Assembly (NCBI GenBank): GCA_017643585.1
Contig: JAEPND010000011.1
Span: 29,338-93,337, forward strand
DNA: 64,000 nucleotides
Reading direction: 5' to 3'
From: Maricaulis sp.
GTDB lineage: Bacteria; Pseudomonadota; Alphaproteobacteria; Caulobacterales; Maricaulaceae
The translations under genes were made by a program, and so were the position numbers. Positions 17,868 through 26,647 of this stretch are shown here, piece by piece. The notes below the pieces were generated by a model. The model had not been told where the DNA came from. It saw nothing but the letters and a program-made list of their open reading frames with translations, and searched no databases. Numbering within the stretch: the first letter of the stretch is position 1; every line of letters begins with the position of its first letter.

Positions 17868-18161
17868 GGGCAGTTTCAGCTCCGGTCAGCTCGGACATCT
17901 ATCCGATTCACCAAGAATATAGCCTATCCCGGTTGCGCACGCGTAAACGGGCGGCAGAAACTGCCGTGTATTTTTTAGGGCGCCACCGGTTCACTTCTCG
18001 CCACAGCACGTTATGTTCCCCGTCTCACGCGGAGCTGGGGCGCCCGTCGATTGGCCGCCCACCTGCTCGAGGCCGGAAGAGTCTCGCACAGCTTCGATCA
18101 CGTAGTCATTGCGCAGCCGGTTTGGCTTGGCTGTGCCTCAATAGCTGACGGGAGACACCTC

Positions 18162-19598
18162 ATGCCGCCCGCCAATACGAATATCATTGCCGGTTCGCGC
18201 CCCAAGAAAAAAGCGCTGAGCCGCCGCAACAAATCCAACCTTTACGGTCAGATCCAGGACACCAAGTTCAACCGCTATATCCAGCATGACCTGGCGCAAT
18301 ACCGTCGCTATATCGAAGACGGCGGCGCGGCAGTCTACTCCGTGTCCGAACTGGATGCGCTGGCCAAATCCGGAGTTTCCGATCGTCTGCCGCCGCGCGC
18401 CACGGGGTATTACCTCGACCTGGCCAAGCGCAGCGAAGCGATCCGCAATCTGATCAAGGCCCGTCCGGAAGAGACCGAGGACCTGTCGGGTGAAGCCGAT
18501 CCGTCCAACCAGCTCAGCTACAGCCCGATCCCGGGTCTGTTGCACAAGTACGAGCTTGTCCTGCTGTATGTCGTTCGTACCTGCTCTTCCTGGTGCCGGT
18601 ATTGCTATCGGTCCGACTTCCTGACCGGCAAGACCGGCAAGGACACCGCCTCCATCCACGAAATCGTCGAATACATCGAAGACCACAACGCCAAGGTTGC
18701 GCGCGGCGAGACCAGCCGTCCGCGCATTCGTGAAGCCCTGCTGTCCGGCGGCGACCCGATGGTGCTGTCGAACACCAATCTGTTCGACTATCTCAACGGT
18801 CTGGCCGAAGCCGGTCTCGACATTATCCGCATCGGCACCAAGGAGATGGCCTTCTTCCCGGAGCGCTTTGACGACAATTTCTTTGCCATGCTGGACCTGT
18901 TCCACGAGCTGCACCCGGACGTGCTGGTCAGCTTCATGGTCCACTTCACCCATCCTGATGAGTTTCTCGCCCTGGATGAACAGGGTGGATACAGCTATGA
19001 CCATCATGGCCGCCCGGCCCGCAATCCGGCCGTTGAGGCAGTCATCAAGCGCCTGCGCAGTTATTCCTTCGTGACACTGGAAAATCAGACGCCGATCATC
19101 GACAGCGTCAATGATGACGAAAACACGCTGCGGATCCTGCAACGGGAAATGAAACGCCTGGGTGTGAATAATCACTATTTCTTCCAATGCCGGGAGATCG
19201 AGGGACACCGTGCTTTCGCGGTACCGGTCGAGCGGTCCTACCAATTGCACAGGGACAGCCAGCACGGCCTCTCCGGCATTGAGCGCTCACGCTTTTCCCT
19301 GTCCACCGAAGCCGGCAAGATGGAAGTGGTCGGCCTGATCGATCCCATGCCGGAGTTCGCGGGTTCCGACAGTGACCTGGCCGGTGCGCTGGCCGATGGG
19401 TTGATCATGTTCCGGCTGCATCGAACGCCAAACGAGCAATTGCAGGGCGATATCGTCATCGCGCGACGCAATCCCGATGCCCTGTGGCTGACAGGATATG
19501 AAGACCGCATTCTATTCGACGGCCGAAAGGACAGTTTCGATGCGCGCGCCGCCACCCTGCTTGCACTGGCGAATTCCCGTCTTCAGGCCGCTGAATAG
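18162..19598 (+). CDS. Lysine 2,3-aminomutase-family radical SAM protein
   Basis: The protein has 478 residues. The radical SAM cluster motif is CSSWCRYCYR (C-x3-C-x2-C, about residues 139-148), embedded in the KamA-type sequence YVVRTCSSWCRYCYRSDFLT, followed by EALLSGGDPMVLS and IRIGTKEMAFFPERF. Lysine 2,3-aminomutase moves an amino group using SAM and PLP; EpmB relatives act on translation factor EF-P. This protein has a longer C terminus than EpmB, and the substrate cannot be told from sequence. The frame is open 37 codons further upstream, but the ATG at 18162 has a GGGAGA ribosome binding site and starts the conserved part. It is a single gene with its own terminator. Confidence 0.8.
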   Translation: MPPANTNIIAGSRPKKKALSRRNKSNLYGQIQDTKFNRYIQHDLAQYRRYIEDGGAAVYSVSELDALAKSGVSDRLPPRATGYYLDLAKRSEAIRNLIKARPEETEDLSGEADPSNQLSYSPIPGLLHKYELVLLYVVRTCSSWCRYCYRSDFLTGKTGKDTASIHEIVEYIEDHNAKVARGETSRPRIREALLSGGDPMVLSNTNLFDYLNGLAEAGLDIIRIGTKEMAFFPERFDDNFFAMLDLFHELHPDVLVSFMVHFTHPDEFLALDEQGGYSYDHHGRPARNPAVEAVIKRLRSYSFVTLENQTPIIDSVNDDENTLRILQREMKRLGVNNHYFFQCREIEGHRAFAVPVERSYQLHRDSQHGLSGIERSRFSLSTEAGKMEVVGLIDPMPEFAGSDSDLAGALADGLIMFRLHRTPNEQLQGDIVIARRNPDALWLTGYEDRILFDGRKDSFDARAATLLALANSRLQAAE

Positions 19599-19644
19599 AC
19601 ATCGAATCTGTGGAAAATAACTTTTCCCCATCGAAAAGCAGATC

Positions 19645-19682
19645 AAAAACGGGTCCGGAACAGCTGTTTCGGGCCCGTTTTT
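19645..19682 (+). terminator. Rho-independent terminator after the aminomutase-like gene
   Basis: AAAAACGGGTCCGGAA, a short loop, then TTTCGGGCCCGTTTTT: a long stem with a T-rich 3' arm, 46 bases after the stop codon at 19598. The symmetric A/T arms could allow function in both directions. Confidence 0.85.
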
Positions 19683-19699
19683 CATTCACTTCAGACATA

Positions 19700-19956
19700 C
19701 TTTTTGCAGGTGATATTTGATAATGCAGCGCCCGAGATGCCCTTGCCTGTAAAGCGCTAGTGCCATAACCGCCTATTGGTTAACGCGGATTTCGAATCGA
19801 CCTGAGTCAACAGAAATCGCCGACGCTGCGATTCCGGAATTCAGTCAAGGCGCGGTTAACTTTCGTTAAGGGTTTCCGCATAGCGTCCGAATAAGGTTAA
19901 TTCAGAGCTGAGACCGGGCGACGCTGATTCGTCCGGCTAAAAACTGGAGGCGAACG
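19700..19956 (+). promoter_or_regulatory. ctrA control region with four GANTC sites and several GTTAA half-sites
   Basis: This non-coding stretch precedes ctrA. GANTC (the CcrM methylation target) occurs at 19794-19798, 19804-19808, 19830-19834 and 19926-19930, well above chance for 140 bases. CtrA-type GTTAA half-sites occur at about 19789, 19856, 19865 and 19896; two are arranged TTAA-N6-TTAA, one base short of the consensus spacing. In Caulobacter the ctrA promoter is controlled by CcrM methylation and by CtrA itself, which fits this pattern. Regulation here is inferred. Confidence 0.65.
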
Positions 19957-20652
19957 ATGCGGGTTCTTCTTATTGAAGATGATCGGGCGACAGCCCAGTC
20001 CATCGAATTGATGCTCAAGTCCGAGGGCTTCAACATCTACACCACCGATCTGGGTGAAGAAGGTGTCGATCTCGGCAAGCTGTACGATTACGACATTATC
20101 CTTCTCGACCTGAACCTGCCCGACATGCCGGGCTTTGACGTTCTCAAGACGCTCCGCGTCTCCAAAGTCGATACGCCGATCCTGATCCTAACCGGCAATG
20201 CAGACATCGACAACAAGGTCCGCGGCCTGGGTTGTGGCGCCGATGACTACATGACCAAGCCGTTCCACAAGGATGAGATGATTGCTCGCATCCACGCCAT
20301 CGTGCGTCGCTCCAAGGGCCATGCCCAGAGCGTCATCCGCACGGGCTCCGTGGCGGTGAACCTCGATGCCAAGACGGTTGAGGTCGAAGGCCAGCGCGTC
20401 CACCTGACGGGCAAGGAATACCAGATGCTGGAACTGCTCTCGCTGCGCAAGGGCACGACCCTGACCAAGGAGATGTTCCTGAACCACCTCTATGGTGGCA
20501 TGGACGAGCCGGAACTGAAGATCATCGACGTCTTCATCTGTAAGCTTCGCAAGAAGCTGGCAGCCGCGACTGACGGCGAGCATCACATTGAAACGGTCTG
20601 GGGCCGTGGCTATGTGCTGCGCGATCCTGTCGAGGAAAAAGCCGCCTCCTAA
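19957..20652 (+). CDS. ctrA: Cell-cycle master response regulator CtrA
   Basis: This 231-residue OmpR-type response regulator matches CtrA very closely throughout. The receiver domain is [20 protein letters not shown] with phospho-acceptor Asp51 in [14 protein letters not shown], and [19 protein letters not shown] with the conserved Lys. The winged-helix DNA-binding domain contains [20 protein letters not shown] and [13 protein letters not shown]. CtrA controls replication initiation, division, flagellar and pilus genes and is phosphorylated through CckA and ChpT. The extreme C terminus is EEKAAS, so the Ala-Ala that acts as the ClpXP signal in Caulobacter is followed by one extra Ser. The ATG at 19957 has GGAGG nine bases upstream. 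chpT lies 6 kb away, sciP 17 kb away. Confidence 0.97.
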   Translation: MRVLLIEDDRATAQSIELMLKSEGFNIYTTDLGEEGVDLGKLYDYDIILLDLNLPDMPGFDVLKTLRVSKVDTPILILTGNADIDNKVRGLGCGADDYMTKPFHKDEMIARIHAIVRRSKGHAQSVIRTGSVAVNLDAKTVEVEGQRVHLTGKEYQMLELLSLRKGTTLTKEMFLNHLYGGMDEPELKIIDVFICKLRKKLAAATDGEHHIETVWGRGYVLRDPVEEKAAS

Positions 20653-20677
20653 CAACCGGTCTCAGCGTTACGAAAAG

Positions 20678-20704
20678 GCCCGGGCAAGCGCCCGGGCTTT
20701 TTTG
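20678..20704 (+). terminator. Rho-independent terminator after ctrA
   Basis: GCCCGGGC, loop AAGC, GCCCGGGC, followed by TTTTTTT. It is 26 bases after the ctrA stop. Confidence 0.93.
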
Positions 20705-20779
20705 TACCAGCTTGAACCTCTGCGGCTCGCAGGCAGGCCGCAATCCACCCTCACCGCCTGCATGCCCTCTTGCAGACAT

Positions 20780-20811
20780 AAAGAAACGGCCCCGCATCTG
20801 CGAGGCCGTTC
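20780..20811 (-). terminator. Terminator of the chemotaxis operon
   Basis: On the - strand, AACGGCCTCGC pairs with GCGGGGCCGTT around a 4-base loop with one mismatch and is followed by TTTCTTT. It lies 22 bases beyond the cheR stop and faces the ctrA terminator. Confidence 0.8.
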
Positions 20812-20832
20812 TTGGATGACTGACGGGTTTGC

Positions 20833-21678
20833 CTAGGCGGCGCGTGTCGTGCGTCCGGAACCGGCCTCGGAGCGTACATAGAGCCCGCGCTTGCCCTCCA
20901 CCGGGACAAAGTCCTTGGACAAGCCAACGACGGTCTCAGCGGCGCCCATGATCAGATAGCCGTCATTTGGCGTCTGGCGGGCAATACGCGACAGGACCTG
21001 TTTCTTGGTCTCGGGATCGAAATAGATCAGCACATTGCGGCAGAAGACAACGTCAAACGTTCCCAGGCTCGCAATCGGTTCAAGCAAATTGTGCTTCTGG
21101 AAATTCACCATCTGACGAATATTCGGCTTGATCCGCCACTGGTCGCCATTCTGTTCGAAATGCTGAACGAGACGCTGGATCGCCAGACCGCGCTGAACTT
21201 CAAACTGCGAGTAGACACCGGCCTCCGCCTTTTCCAGAACGCGCGGTGCCATATCGGTAGCAATAATCTCGAACCGCTTGCCGCCCAGACGGGCCCGTTC
21301 TTCCTCGAGCAACATGGCCAGGGAGTATGGCTCCTGGCCGGAGGAACAGGCTGCACACCAGATGCGGATCGTCGAACCGGCACCGCGGGCGCGCGTCAGA
21401 ACAGGCAGAATGTCATTCTTGAACAGGTCGAACGGCGTATTATCGCGGAAGAAAAAGGTCTCATGTGTCGCCAGCGCTTCCGTGATCGCCCACAACAGGC
21501 GATCGCCCTGGTCGCGGCGCGCAGCGGTGAGAAGAGCGTCAATCGAGGGGAAGCCTTCGGCCCGGGCCAGCGGCGCAAGGCGGCTTTCCAGCAAATAGCC
21601 CTTGTCGGCTGACAGGACGAGCCCGGAGCGCTTGAACGCTTCTGCTGCGACGAAAGTGATGTCGTCTTGTTTGATCAT
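20833..21678 (-). CDS. cheR: Chemotaxis protein methyltransferase CheR
   Basis: The 281-residue enzyme methylates glutamates of chemoreceptors using SAM. It shows the CheR patterns THETFFFRDNTPFDLFKNDI, IRIWCAACSSGQEPYSLAML (SAM-binding), FEIIATDMAPRVLEKAEAGV and FDVVFCRNVLIYFDPETKKQ. The frame extends 15 codons upstream into cheB. The ATG at 21678, one base past the cheB stop, begins the conserved domain (MIKQDDITFVAAEAF) and is the likely start. It is the last gene of the chemotaxis operon. No C-terminal pentapeptide receptor-binding role is visible; the tail is EAGSGRTTRAA. Confidence 0.95.
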   Translation of the reverse strand: MIKQDDITFVAAEAFKRSGLVLSADKGYLLESRLAPLARAEGFPSIDALLTAARRDQGDRLLWAITEALATHETFFFRDNTPFDLFKNDILPVLTRARGAGSTIRIWCAACSSGQEPYSLAMLLEEERARLGGKRFEIIATDMAPRVLEKAEAGVYSQFEVQRGLAIQRLVQHFEQNGDQWRIKPNIRQMVNFQKHNLLEPIASLGTFDVVFCRNVLIYFDPETKKQVLSRIARQTPNDGYLIMGAAETVVGLSKDFVPVEGKRGLYVRSEAGSGRTTRAA

Positions 21679-21679
21679 A

Positions 21680-22855
21680 TTAGAGCCCACCTTTCGCGCG
21701 TCGTACGATGGCTGAGCCGACATCCTTCAGGGGGAGGATTTCGTCAGCCAGACCGGCCTCGGCAACAGCGCCGGGCATGCCCCACACAACACTAGTCTTT
21801 TCATCTTGAGCCAGGACCGTGCCGCCTGCATTTCGCAGTGCTCGCGCGCCTTCCCGGCCATCATGTCCCATACCCGTAAGCACAACACCCAGGGCAACGC
21901 CCCCGGTTGCTTCGGAAACAGATTGGAATAACGGATCAACCGCTGGCCGACAGAAATTGATCGGCGGGGTTTGATCCAGGCAAGCGTAAAACCCGCCCGC
22001 GTCCTTGCGGACCGTCAAATGGAAATCACCTGGTGCGATATAAAGGGTCGCCGGCTTGAGGCGCTCCTTGTCTTCCGCTTCCTTGCAAGTCAGCTTGCCT
22101 GCCTTGGTCAGGTGTTCACCCAGAATTTTCGTAAAGAGTGCCGGCATGTGCTGGGCCAGAACGATCGGCGCCTTGATATCGGCCGGGATCGCTTCAATGA
22201 CCTCGCGCAGTGCCTGTGGACCGCCCGTCGAGGATCCGATGGCAATGATTTGCGGCGTGCCCTTGGCCTTGGGCGTATTGCCCCGCGCGATCGGCGACCG
22301 GGCCACTGGCGCAAAGGCGCGTTTGGCCGGAGCCTTTTCCTTGGCCGTCGGCGCACGGAAGGTTCGTGCTGCCGGCTGGCCCGGCTGAGCAACCTTGCCC
22401 GTTGGCAGCTCCATCCGCTTGCGAGGAGCAAGCGCTTTGAGCTTGCTGATCAGCGTATTGCGGAACTCATCCGCACCGGCGAGACGGCCGGCCTGGGGTT
22501 TCGGCGTATAATCAGCAGCGCCCATCGACAGGGCGCGGATCGTCACCTCACCACCGCGGCGGGTCAGGGTTGATGCCATGACGACCTTGCAGGTCGGGAC
22601 CGCCTTCAACAGCAGGGGAAGCGCTGCGAGGCCATCCATTTTCGGCATTTCGACATCAAGGACAATCAGATCCGGCTGCAACTCCTTGGCGCGCTGGAGT
22701 CCCTGCTCACCGTCAACGGCAGAACCGATCAGTTCGAGGTCACGGTCTTCCTCGATCCAACGGGTCATCAAGCCCCGCGCAACGGCGGAGTCGTCAATGA
22801 CCAGCACCCGCGCGATAGACTGGGATGCTGCAGATTGTGACGGATTGGCAGACAT
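21680..22855 (-). CDS. cheB: Chemotaxis methylesterase/response regulator CheB
   Basis: The 391-residue protein removes methyl groups from chemoreceptors when phosphorylated by CheA. The receiver domain (about residues 14-135) has ARVLVIDDSAVARGLMTRW and the phospho-Asp in LIVLDVEMPKMDGLAALPLL. A basic Pro/Ala linker follows (about 145-205). The methylesterase domain holds the catalytic set: Ser in IAIGSSTGGPQAL, His in LAQHMPALFT and Asp in GMGHDGREGA. It is located between cheY and cheR in the operon. The length is slightly above average because of the linker. Confidence 0.96.
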   Translation of the reverse strand: MSANPSQSAASQSIARVLVIDDSAVARGLMTRWIEEDRDLELIGSAVDGEQGLQRAKELQPDLIVLDVEMPKMDGLAALPLLLKAVPTCKVVMASTLTRRGGEVTIRALSMGAADYTPKPQAGRLAGADEFRNTLISKLKALAPRKRMELPTGKVAQPGQPAARTFRAPTAKEKAPAKRAFAPVARSPIARGNTPKAKGTPQIIAIGSSTGGPQALREVIEAIPADIKAPIVLAQHMPALFTKILGEHLTKAGKLTCKEAEDKERLKPATLYIAPGDFHLTVRKDAGGFYACLDQTPPINFCRPAVDPLFQSVSEATGGVALGVVLTGMGHDGREGARALRNAGGTVLAQDEKTSVVWGMPGAVAEAGLADEILPLKDVGSAIVRRAKGGL

Positions 22856-22866
22856 TCAGTGCCCCT

Positions 22867-23241
22867 TTAGGACGCGCGCAACAAACCGGTTTGCTGGAAT
22901 TTCGATTCAATGATGTCGCCATCAAACGGCTTCATCACGTATTCGTCGGCACCGGCGCGCAGCGCTTCGGTGATATGCGCCATGTCGTTCTCAGTCGTAC
23001 AGAACACAACCACCGGCTGATCACCCGCTTCTTCGCGGCGCAGGGCCTTGACGAAATCGAGGCCATTCATGACCGGCATGTTCCAGTCGAGCAGGACTGC
23101 GTCGGGCATCTGCTTGCGGCAGGCGTCCAGCGCTTCGGAGCCATCAGCGGCTTCGACGCACTCGAAATCGAGCTCTTCGATGATTTTCCGGGCGACTTTC
23201 CGAATAACGCGGCTGTCGTCCACTACGAGACAAGTTTTCAT
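22867..23241 (-). CDS. cheY: Chemotaxis response regulator CheY
   Basis: The 124-residue single receiver domain has CLVVDDSRVIRKVARKIIEE, a phospho-Asp in AVLLDWNMPVMNGLDFVKAL, and the conserved Lys in DEYVMKPFDGDIIES. Phosphorylated CheY binds the flagellar switch (FliM/FliN). It is in the operon between cheW and cheB, with 12 and 11 base gaps. It is a standard length for the family. Confidence 0.94.
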   Translation of the reverse strand: MKTCLVVDDSRVIRKVARKIIEELDFECVEAADGSEALDACRKQMPDAVLLDWNMPVMNGLDFVKALRREEAGDQPVVVFCTTENDMAHITEALRAGADEYVMKPFDGDIIESKFQQTGLLRAS

Positions 23242-23253
23242 CCACTTTTCCCC

Positions 23254-23736
23254 TTACGCGGCTTCAGCTCCGGCTGCCGCGCCGATCACGGCAGATACAT
23301 CCAGAACCGCCAAAAGTTCTTTTTCTAGTTTGTGCACACCCTTGACCATCGAACGGAATGTCGAGTCGACATGGGCAGGCACAGGCTCGAGTTCAGCGCT
23401 TGGTCGGCGAAGAACTTCACCAACACTGTCCACGATTAATCCAAATATTTCGCTACCACGCTCAACACCGAGTGCCATTCCTGCATCCCCGGCTTCGCGC
23501 GGCGGCAATCCAAGGCGGCGGCGCGCATCAATCGCAGTCACAATACGACCGCGCAAATTCAGCAGACCGGCCACTTCACTCGGTGCCAGGGGAACCTCGG
23601 TAACCGATTGCGGGGTGAAAACCTCGCGGATCGCATTGACTGGAGCGCCGAACAATTGATCACCGATGCGGACCGACACGTATTCGTTCACGGCTTCTGC
23701 ACTCAGCTCTGAAACATCGTTTGTCTGACCGGTCAT
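23254..23736 (-). CDS. cheW: Chemotaxis coupling protein CheW
   Basis: The 160-residue adaptor links chemoreceptors to CheA. It has the CheW-fold landmarks YVSVRIGDQLFGAPVNAIRE, VPLAPSEVAGLLNLRGRIVT and DARRRLGLPP. The ATG overlaps the cheA stop as ATGA (23733-23736), which implies translational coupling and balanced production. The C terminus is Ala-rich. Confidence 0.94.
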   Translation of the reverse strand: MTGQTNDVSELSAEAVNEYVSVRIGDQLFGAPVNAIREVFTPQSVTEVPLAPSEVAGLLNLRGRIVTAIDARRRLGLPPREAGDAGMALGVERGSEIFGLIVDSVGEVLRRPSAELEPVPAHVDSTFRSMVKGVHKLEKELLAVLDVSAVIGAAAGAEAA

Positions 23737-26519
23737 GCCGCATTCTCCTGCTGGGAAACTTGGTCAAGGGTTGCAATTAGGGCGCTGCGATCAGAACGCG
23801 GCAGCACGGCCGTCAGGCCCTCTCCGCTTCCATCATCCGGCCAATCCGTCACAGCGACCGTCGGCAAGTCTGCCCACATGCCCTCTGACTGGATCCGGGC
23901 CAGCGCAGCCGGATCGCCAACCAGAACATCGAACTGCTCCTCGGCTTCGGCGATGGAATTGACTTCATGCATGCCGCCGGTCGGCGTGACGTCATACCCG
24001 GCCGCTGCCAGCAGCGGAGCGATCATGCGGCGGGCGAAGGCATCGGCATCAACGAGCAGAACGCGACGGCGACGCTTGGACGTCCGACGCTGGATATCGC
24101 CAGCGCGGGACTGGTCGAGATACCAGGCGATGTCGACAACGTCGGTTGCCTTGCCCTTGATGATAGCCGAGCCGATAACGCCTTCGCGGTCGGAACCCAT
24201 CTGCAGGTCGACACGCTCTTCGACCACATCGACGATCTCGTCGACAGCCAGACCAATCGAGGTGTGGTTCTCGGCGAAGACCAGAACCGGCTGACGCTGC
24301 CCCTCGGTGCACTGGATCTGATCGCCCAGCGGCACGATCGGCATCAGGCGGCCACGATACTGGACCACATTGTGCCCATTGGTGTGCTCGATGGTGTCCG
24401 GATCGAATTCTTCCAGGCGCGTAACCAGTGACAGCGGAACCGCTTTCGGCTCCTCGCCACCCGCGCGAACCAGGAGGAGACGCTGCGTTTGGGCCATATC
24501 AATATTGGCAGCTGCCAGAGCTTCGGCAGAGCTTTCCTTTTCCATGGCAGAAACGATATCGCCTGCCAGACCATTGGGATCGAGGATCATGATCACCGAA
24601 CCATCACCCAGGATGGTTGCGCCGGAATAGGCGGAAACGCCGCGCAGGCTGTCCGACAGCGGCTTGACCACGATTTCCTCGGTATCGAGAACATTGTCGA
24701 CGACGACGCCAACATTGCGTCCACCCGCATCGAGGACGACAACAAAACCGGCTTCTTCATCAGCACCCTCGCCGCCATCCAGACGCAGTACGCCCTGGAG
24801 GTCGACGATCGGCATCAAACGATCACGCAGACGCATGACGCTCGCACCGTTCAGTTTCTCAACTGTATGCTCGGACCCCATGCCAACGCGGACCAGTTCG
24901 CGCACCGCCAGCTGCGGGATGGCGAAACGCTGTTCCTGACATCCGACGATCAGTGCGGAAACGATCGCCAATGTCAGCGGGATCTTGATGGTGAAGTGAG
25001 AGCCACGACCAGCGGCGGACGACACGTCGACCACGCCACCGATCTGCTCGATATTCGTGCGCACCACATCCATGCCGACACCGCGGCCGGACAGGTTGGT
25101 GACCTTGGCCGCCGTGGAGAAACCCGGTGCGAAGATAAAGCGGTGGATCTGGGCCTCGGTCAGGCGCGCCAGCTCTTCATGCGTGGTCAGGCCCTTTTCC
25201 AGAGCCTTCTCGCCGATGCGCTTGGTATCCAGTCCCTTACCATCATCCGCGATGGCGATGATGATGTGTCCGCCTTCGTGATAGGCCGAAAGCTTGATCG
25301 TGCCCTTCTCGCTCTTGCCGGCCTTCACACGATCTTCCGGCATCTCCAGGCCGTGATCGGCCGAGTTGCGGACCATGTGGGTCAGCGGATCCTTGATCAG
25401 CTCGAGAACCTGGCGATCCAGCTCGGTATCCTGGCCTTCCATGAACAGTTCGATCTTCTTGCCCAGGTCGGTGGAAACGTCGCGGATGATCCGCGGAAGC
25501 TTGCGCCAGGCATCGCCGATCGGCTGCATGCGGGTCTTCATGACACCGTCCTGCAGCTCTCCGGTCACAGCAGACAAGCGCTGCAACGGACCTTTCAGCT
25601 CGTCATCTTCCAGGCCACGAACCGTCTGCATCAGCTGGTTCCGCGTCAGGACGAGTTCCGACACCGTCGTCATCAGGGCTTCGAGCACATCCACACCAAC
25701 ACGGACCGTTTGCTGGACGCGCAGACCGCCTTCGCCGGTCGCTGCATCGCCACCCTTGAGTTCAGCCATCGCGGTCGCGAGCGCTTCCTCGGTGCTCATA
25801 TTCTTGGTGATCACTTCCGGCGTACCCGGTTCCATGCCCGGATCCGGCTCGGCTGCGGCAAAGGCCGCTTCAAGCTCTGCGGAAGACACCTCTCCCGGAC
25901 GCAATTCGCGGCCCAGCTCCGGGTCGAAATCACCGGCCTGGAGGTGTTCTTCACTTTCCGCTGCAGCGGTATCGGCCGGATTCTCGACCGGCACATCAGA
26001 TTCGGCATTCTGGAACGCGGCTTCCAGGTCAGCGAGCGATACCTCACCCGGGCGCAGCTCACGGCCCAGGTCCTGGTCGTAATCGTCCGGCACTTCCGGC
26101 TCGGCTGGCGCTGCCGCCTCGGCGGGCGCTGCATCATCGAGCTTGCCCATGGCGGCATCTTCCAGGCGCTTGATCAGAGGCTGATCATCACCGGCCGGTT
26201 CGGAACCGGTCGCTTCGAGGGATTCGAGCAGCACCTTGATCTGGTCGATCGATTCGAGGACCAGCGTGACCATTGGCGGTGTGACCTGCAGCTCACCATC
26301 ACGGAATTTGCCGAGCAGGGTCTCGCCCGCGTGGGCCACTGCTTCCAGGCGCGGCAGCCCCAGGAAGCCGCAAGTCCCTTTAACGGTGTGAAGAAGACGG
26401 AAGATATTGTCGAGGATCGCCCGATCATCCGGGTTATTCTCGAAACGCACCAGTTCGGAGTCGATGACGTCAAGACTTTCCGCGGTCTCGGTCAAAAACT
26501 CGCTGATGAGATCATCCAT
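23733..26519 (-). CDS. cheA: Chemotaxis histidine kinase CheA with extra CheW-like and receiver-like domains
   Basis: This 928-residue kinase is larger than the usual ~650-750. Domains in order: a P1 Hpt domain with phospho-His44 (LLHTVKGTCGFLG); an acidic Ala/Glu-rich linker (about 105-265) carrying two copies of a 26-residue motif (150-175 and 201-226) where a P2 domain would normally lie; a dimerisation domain (MTTVSELVLTRNQLM); the HATPase (LTHMVRNSADHGLE, GDDGKGLD-like ADDGKGLD, SGRGVGMDVV); a first CheW-like P5; a second CheW-like domain (about 700-805); and a receiver-like C terminus (818-920). That last domain keeps LLVDAD and a candidate Asp869 (DVLVGDPAA) but lacks the conserved Lys (LPRSDRSAL). 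It is first in cheAWYBR, with chpT upstream. Confidence 0.95.
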   Translation of the reverse strand: MDDLISEFLTETAESLDVIDSELVRFENNPDDRAILDNIFRLLHTVKGTCGFLGLPRLEAVAHAGETLLGKFRDGELQVTPPMVTLVLESIDQIKVLLESLEATGSEPAGDDQPLIKRLEDAAMGKLDDAAPAEAAAPAEPEVPDDYDQDLGRELRPGEVSLADLEAAFQNAESDVPVENPADTAAAESEEHLQAGDFDPELGRELRPGEVSSAELEAAFAAAEPDPGMEPGTPEVITKNMSTEEALATAMAELKGGDAATGEGGLRVQQTVRVGVDVLEALMTTVSELVLTRNQLMQTVRGLEDDELKGPLQRLSAVTGELQDGVMKTRMQPIGDAWRKLPRIIRDVSTDLGKKIELFMEGQDTELDRQVLELIKDPLTHMVRNSADHGLEMPEDRVKAGKSEKGTIKLSAYHEGGHIIIAIADDGKGLDTKRIGEKALEKGLTTHEELARLTEAQIHRFIFAPGFSTAAKVTNLSGRGVGMDVVRTNIEQIGGVVDVSSAAGRGSHFTIKIPLTLAIVSALIVGCQEQRFAIPQLAVRELVRVGMGSEHTVEKLNGASVMRLRDRLMPIVDLQGVLRLDGGEGADEEAGFVVVLDAGGRNVGVVVDNVLDTEEIVVKPLSDSLRGVSAYSGATILGDGSVIMILDPNGLAGDIVSAMEKESSAEALAAANIDMAQTQRLLLVRAGGEEPKAVPLSLVTRLEEFDPDTIEHTNGHNVVQYRGRLMPIVPLGDQIQCTEGQRQPVLVFAENHTSIGLAVDEIVDVVEERVDLQMGSDREGVIGSAIIKGKATDVVDIAWYLDQSRAGDIQRRTSKRRRRVLLVDADAFARRMIAPLLAAAGYDVTPTGGMHEVNSIAEAEEQFDVLVGDPAALARIQSEGMWADLPTVAVTDWPDDGSGEGLTAVLPRSDRSALIATLDQVSQQENAA

Positions 26520-26585
26520 GACAGGCCTCGTATCTTAGGAGTTGGCGCGCGAAGGCACCTGATTCCCCAGAAACATGACATGTGC

Positions 26586-26593
26586 ATGGTTAA
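26586..26593 (-). promoter_or_regulatory. CtrA half-site TTAACCAT upstream of cheA
   Basis: On the - strand TTAACCAT lies 67 bases before the cheA start, in the chpT-cheA gap. It matches the 8-base CtrA half-site described in Caulobacter, where the chemotaxis operon is cell-cycle controlled. A GANTC site is nearby at 26561-26565. Binding is inferred. Confidence 0.4.
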
Positions 26594-26647
26594 CGGACTG
26601 TTGGCCCGCTTCCAGCAATGTTGCGAATGCAGGTTATAGGATATGAA

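Noticed and set aside
24489-26639. 716-codon + strand open frame opposite cheA
   Set aside because: It runs antisense through a well-supported cheA; the translated product has no motif and an antisense-type composition.
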